9,284 nt of DNA, taken from the NCBI GenBank assembly GCA_030740295.1, contig JASLXP010000199.1, positions 1-9,284 on the forward strand, written 5' to 3'. This document shows positions 6,285 to 9,284 of this stretch, in pieces; position 1 is the first letter of the stretch; each line of letters begins with the position of its first letter. The notes below the pieces were generated by a model. It saw only the letters and a program-made list of their open reading frames with translations. It did not search any database and had not been told where the DNA came from. Made by a program: the position numbers and the translations under genes. The stretch is from Planctomycetota bacterium. GTDB lineage: Bacteria; Planctomycetota; PUPC01; JACPCR01.

Positions 6285-8534
6285 ATGGAAGAAAACTCTC
6301 CTCCATCTCCCGTTCAGCTCGGGCTGGCGGGGATGGGCGCGTTCATTGTGTTCGCCCTGTTGTTGTGCTTTTCGAGCACGGGTGACCTGCTGCCGCAGTC
6401 CCCGGTGGCAGGGGGGCTGGTGCGGTATGTTCTCATTACGTTGTGCGCGCTGTTCCCAACTCTGATCGCGCTGGTTACAGGCAGTCTGATTCTCAAAAAG
6501 ATAGGGCCGGGGCTGTCAGGCCTGGAACGTCTCGTGATGGCCGCGAGCATCGGATTCGGAGTTGTCGCACTGTTCACATTTCTGACGGGCTGGCTCATCG
6601 GGCTGAGTCAGTACGTTTTTCTGCTGGTCACGATTACCGCGTGCGTGCTTGGGTTTCGGATTCTGATCGAATGCTGGTCTGATGCGGCGGAGGCAGCTCG
6701 CCAGGAGCAGCCACGAATCTACGTTCCCGCGATTCTTTTCATCCTTCTTCTGGCTTACCTGTCGTGTTTCGTTCCACCGATGGATTACGACGTCCTGGAG
6801 TATCACCTGGGCGCTCCTGCCTATTGGCTTCGTGAAGGCAGGATCGGCTTTATCGAGCACATCGTTTACTCCAATTTTCCGTTCAATACGGAGATGCTCT
6901 ATCTGTTTCCAATGGTGTTGACCGGAGACGCTCTCATCGGCGCGTTCGCTGCAAAACTGATCAATCTACAGCTTGGTATTCTGTGCATCCTCGCGATTGG
7001 CCTCGCGGCGCAGAGGTTCTTTGGCGCTACGGCAGGCTGGGTTGCTGCACTCGCTTTCGTATTCAATCCGTGGTTTATGCGCAGCGCTGTGCGGGCTTAC
7101 GATACGCTGGCGTTGAGTCTCTACACTTTTCTCTCGCTGTATTGCCTGATTCAGTATTTGTCGCGGGAGGCAGGCGAGTCCCGGAGGTGGTGTTGTCTGG
7201 GGGCCGTCTTTGTTGGGCTTTCGATGGGGACGAAGTATCCCTCTTTTCTGTTTGTGTGGGTGCCGGCGGTAGTGTTTGTGGGCGTGGTCTGCTTTCGTAG
7301 AAGCAGGCAGGAAGAAGGAGGGCAAAAAAATGGGGAACAGAGGGATAAAGAAGGGCAAAAAGATGGATGGCAAAAAAATAATGATAAAGAGGAACTAAAA
7401 GATGGATGGCAGAAAGATGGGGAACAAAGAGGAGGGGGAAATGGGATCAAACGTGCGATGCCTGATTTACTTTTCATTGGACTGATTCCTCTGGCGATCG
7501 CTTCGCCCTGGCTGATTAAGAATCTCGTTTACACACACAACCCTGTGTTTCCACTTCTGGGAGGGATCTTCGGTGGTCCTGAGTGGGACATGGCGCGAAA
7601 TGCGCGATTTGTTGCTGCACACCACTCTCAACCGGTTGGGCCGGCCGGCTTTGTGATGGAAGCCTGGCGGCAATATGTGGCTGGGATAGGCAGCAGCCCG
7701 TTGCTGTTCCTGTTTTTGCCGCTCGCTCTTATGGGTCTACGTGAGAAACGAAAAGTATGCATCACGTTCGCCGGCTATGCCGCGCTGTATCTGGTGATGT
7801 GGGTTTATTTCACTCACCGGATCGATCGATTCCTTGTGCCATCGTTTCCTGCCTTGTGTGTTCTGTGCGGCGCGGGCTTTTCTTTGAGCAGAGGGTGGAT
7901 GAGGTATGGCTGCCGGATCATTCTGGTATTTCTCTGTTGCCTGCACGGATTCCACGCGATGATCGTCAGCAGTGAAATCGGCAGTTGGAGCATGAACGTT
8001 CTTGACGGCAACGCGCCTGAAGTTCTCACAGAAAAACAGGGGCCGGCCTTCAAAGCGATCTTTTACATGAATGAAAACCTTAAACCGGATGAGAAAGTGC
8101 TCTTCGTGGGTGAAGCCCAGACCTTCTATTGCAGCCGCAACTACTTCCGAGTGGCGACGGTATTCGATCAGCAGTTGATGGACCTCGCATTCGGTCCACA
8201 GGGCGGCGACATCTCAGAAGGGATTCAAAAACTGAAGGATGCCGGCATCACACACATCTATGTCCACTGGTTTGAGGCATACCGTCTGCAATCTTCTTAC
8301 GCATATCGCCGGGATGGCGAGCTCCACAAAGGCTATCTCGACTGCCTGCCCGGACCAGCCACTCAGGACGAAGTTCCTGAGCAAGCCCGTTTCAGTCATT
8401 TCCATATTTCAAGCTATCGTCCGGGAGGGCTCTTTCATGCATCCTCTCTCGGCAGAAATCTCGAACTGGTCGAAGATTTCGGGGAAAAGGCGGTGGGGCG
8501 TCCGCCTTTGTTTCCCTTGTATCGATTAAAATGA
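6285..8534 (+). CDS. Polytopic GT-C-like membrane glycosyltransferase (GT39-like), function unassigned
   Basis: Probable polyprenyl-phosphate-sugar-dependent glycosyltransferase in the inner membrane; acceptor unknown. With ATG at 6285 it has 749 residues. There are about eleven hydrophobic segments (near 14-30, 45-69, 84-104, 110-128, 145-163, 226-243, 250-262, 302-336, 391-412, 472-485, 490-560), then a soluble C-terminal domain from about 565. The first large loop carries PPMDYDVLEYHLGAPAYW (164-181), the acidic D-x-D...YH pattern typical of GT-C enzymes; later motifs are GLSMGTKYPSFLF (311-323) and YTHNPVFPLL (416-425), and in the tail KVLFVGEAQTFYCSRNYF and GITHIYVHW. Residues 342-387 are a repetitive hydrophilic insertion (see the repeat entry). 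The frame is open from a GTG at 6207, but those 26 residues look non-native; neither start has a clear ribosome-binding site. It could instead be an uncharacterised relative without transferase activity. Confidence 0.75.
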   Translation: MEENSPPSPVQLGLAGMGAFIVFALLLCFSSTGDLLPQSPVAGGLVRYVLITLCALFPTLIALVTGSLILKKIGPGLSGLERLVMAASIGFGVVALFTFLTGWLIGLSQYVFLLVTITACVLGFRILIECWSDAAEAARQEQPRIYVPAILFILLLAYLSCFVPPMDYDVLEYHLGAPAYWLREGRIGFIEHIVYSNFPFNTEMLYLFPMVLTGDALIGAFAAKLINLQLGILCILAIGLAAQRFFGATAGWVAALAFVFNPWFMRSAVRAYDTLALSLYTFLSLYCLIQYLSREAGESRRWCCLGAVFVGLSMGTKYPSFLFVWVPAVVFVGVVCFRRSRQEEGGQKNGEQRDKEGQKDGWQKNNDKEELKDGWQKDGEQRGGGNGIKRAMPDLLFIGLIPLAIASPWLIKNLVYTHNPVFPLLGGIFGGPEWDMARNARFVAAHHSQPVGPAGFVMEAWRQYVAGIGSSPLLFLFLPLALMGLREKRKVCITFAGYAALYLVMWVYFTHRIDRFLVPSFPALCVLCGAGFSLSRGWMRYGCRIILVFLCCLHGFHAMIVSSEIGSWSMNVLDGNAPEVLTEKQGPAFKAIFYMNENLKPDEKVLFVGEAQTFYCSRNYFRVATVFDQQLMDLAFGPQGGDISEGIQKLKDAGITHIYVHWFEAYRLQSSYAYRRDGELHKGYLDCLPGPATQDEVPEQARFSHFHISSYRPGGLFHASSLGRNLELVEDFGEKAVGRPPLFPLYRLK
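7308..7445 (+). repeat. In-frame purine-rich imperfect repeat inside the membrane protein gene
   Basis: About 86 percent of these 138 bases are purines (20 pyrimidines counted). A 15-bp direct repeat, AAAAGATGGATGGCA, occurs at 7358-7372 and 7397-7411, and ATGGGGAACA at 7330-7339 and 7417-7426. The encoded residues 342-387 repeat KDGWQK (359-364 and 372-377) and NGEQR/DGEQR (349-353 and 378-382). Flanking sequence is ordinary transmembrane coding DNA. All copies keep the reading frame. Confidence 0.9.
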
Positions 8535-8569
8535 GAAATCCTCGGATCCGGCATCACTCACCATATCAA

Positions 8570-8609
8570 GCTCCAAGCCGCGCTGATTGGGAGCATGTGT
8601 CATTTTTTT
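8570..8609 (+). terminator. Possible weak intrinsic terminator after the membrane protein gene
   Basis: GCTCCAA (8570-8576) can pair with TTGGGAGC (8587-8594) leaving one bulged G and a 10-nt loop. A run of seven T follows at 8603-8609, 8 nt after the stem. The spacing is longer than usual and the stem is imperfect, so the call is tentative. Confidence 0.35.
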
Positions 8610-8687
8610 GTAAGCCCTCCGTGCATGGGCACCGTTTTGGGCTTAAATTCCTGGTCCCTCGGCACACCATCCTTTTGGACCCCAAGT

Positions 8688-8693
8688 AAGGGG
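8688..8693 (+). promoter_or_regulatory. Ribosome-binding site of the 8700 ORF
   Basis: AAGGGG lies 6 nt before ATG 8700. It favours this start over the in-frame ATG at 8595, which has only a T-run and no Shine-Dalgarno match before it. Confidence 0.5.
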
Positions 8694-8699
8694 CAGATT

Positions 8700-9110
8700 A
8701 TGAAATCCAGAACCACTAGCAGGCTTGTCACCGGCCTGAATGGCAAGAGAGAGACAGCCCGCCGGCCGAGGTCTCATCAGCCACTACCGTCGAATATCCC
8801 CGCTCTGCCGATTTCACTCCGAGCCCAGGGCAAGCTTTACAATCTAACTGAAAAAGGGGTAAGGACTTATTGCGACGAGTACGGCCTCAGCGATGACCTT
8901 AAATTCGATTTCAGCGAGTGCCTCGATCATATTGGAGGCGAACTCGAAGAAGCGCTGACGAACCCACCAGTGCCTATTTCAGGTCGGGAAAATGCCAACA
9001 GGTTCCACTCCAGGAACCTCGTCTTTGCCATTCACGACGAAGATATTGTGGGCATCCGCATCAGCTTGAAATACAGCTCCCGTCCCAGATCCAAGAATCA
9101 ATCCCTGTAA
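8700..9110 (+). CDS. Hypothetical protein, 136 residues
   Basis: I do not recognise this protein. The N-terminal 40 residues are basic and likely disordered (MKSRTTSRLVTGLNGKRE...). A more ordered-looking part follows, from about residue 45: LRAQGKLYNLTEKGVRTYCD, then an acidic segment (DDLKFDFSECLDHIGGELEEALTNP), and a hydrophobic strand-like stretch RNLVFAIHDEDIVGIRISLKY near residues 105-125. There is no signal peptide or membrane helix. Codons in the second half favour C or G at third positions like neighbouring genes, which supports coding. The frame is open upstream to ATG 8595, but the 8700 start has a better ribosome-binding site. A 10-bp direct repeat, CCAAGTAAGG, flanks it at 8682-8691 and 9118-9127. 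It could be an orphan gene or the remnant of a longer one. Confidence 0.5.
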   Translation: MKSRTTSRLVTGLNGKRETARRPRSHQPLPSNIPALPISLRAQGKLYNLTEKGVRTYCDEYGLSDDLKFDFSECLDHIGGELEEALTNPPVPISGRENANRFHSRNLVFAIHDEDIVGIRISLKYSSRPRSKNQSL

Positions 9111-9157
9111 TCTCGGGCCAAGTAAGGAAATCCCTGCCCGCGAAGTCGGCATTTGGC

Positions 9158-9284
9158 CTACGCGTATGGTGGCGCAAAAAACTGTTGCCTGGCATCAAAA
9201 ACTGTTGCTTTTGGAGCAAAAGCTGTTTTATTCACACAGTCAATTTGCCCACCTGCCATTCCCATGTCAGCCAGCGTTCTAATA
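9158..9284. other. Unassigned right end: open on both strands
   Basis: After the hypothetical gene no feature can be assigned firmly. On the - strand a frame enters from the right edge and ends at a TAG at 9158-9160 (42 residues, C-terminal end reading QQFFAPPYA). On the + strand a frame starts at ATG 9166 and runs off the edge (39 codons, with the segment QKTVA twice). Third positions in both are AT-rich, unlike the window's confirmed genes, so either may be chance. Confidence 0.3.
9175..9227. repeat. Three tandem copies of a CAAAAACTGTTGC motif, 20-21 bp period
   Basis: CAAAAAACTGTTGC at 9175-9188 and CAAAAACTGTTGC at 9196-9208 are nearly identical, and CAAAAGCTGTT at 9217-9227 is a partial third copy. 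The spacing of about two helical turns is what repeated protein-binding sites or iterons show, but the sequence also lies within two open frames. Confidence 0.6.

Noticed and set aside
6203..6385. 60-codon ORF whose ATG overlaps the melA stop (TAATG)
   Set aside because: Attractive as a coupled small gene, but it has no ribosome-binding site, low-quality sequence, and overlaps the membrane protein gene by about 100 nt in another frame.

Overview
This is a chromosomal-looking window of moderately high GC (mid-50s percent by eye) from a Gram-negative-type bacterium: it encodes a lipoprotein with a clear lipobox, an ExbB/ExbD proton-channel pair and an ABC uptake system. I cannot name the taxon. 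The ExbB with a signal-like N-terminus, the large GT-C-like membrane protein and the intergenic short-period repeats would suit a PVC-type or candidate-phylum lineage (planctomycete, Lentisphaerae, Hydrogenedentes or Sumerlaeota-like), but this is only an impression. No tRNA, rRNA, CRISPR array, transposase or phage gene was seen.

The left half (1-4597) is transcribed leftward. In order of transcription it holds exbB (4597-3794), exbD (3790-3365), livK (3188-1899), livH (1753-842) and livM (842 to beyond base 1). exbB-exbD are 3 nt apart and form a proton-motive-force-driven inner-membrane motor or energiser. livK-livH-livM encode the lipoprotein receptor and the two permeases of a branched-chain amino acid or amide type ABC importer; the ATPases (livG, livF) are expected just past the left edge. 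livH and livM overlap by one base (TGATG). The two gaps in this run, exbD-livK and livK-livH, each hold a large inverted-repeat element.

The right half (4869-9110) is transcribed rightward: a GH4 alpha-galactosidase (melA), a 749-residue polytopic GT-C-like membrane protein whose cytoplasmic or periplasmic loop carries a purine-rich repetitive insertion, and a 136-residue hypothetical protein. The last 170 bases hold a thrice-repeated 20-21 bp motif and no assignable gene.

The genes themselves are mostly familiar. The unusual content is in the repeats. Three separate non-coding tracts (1760-1889, 4682-4771, 4774-4815) are built from seven-base units of three different sequence families. One pair is arranged as a perfect 23-bp inverted repeat between the receptor and permease genes. 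A fourth, 80-bp palindromic element lies before livK. I found no clear evidence of a new multi-gene system.
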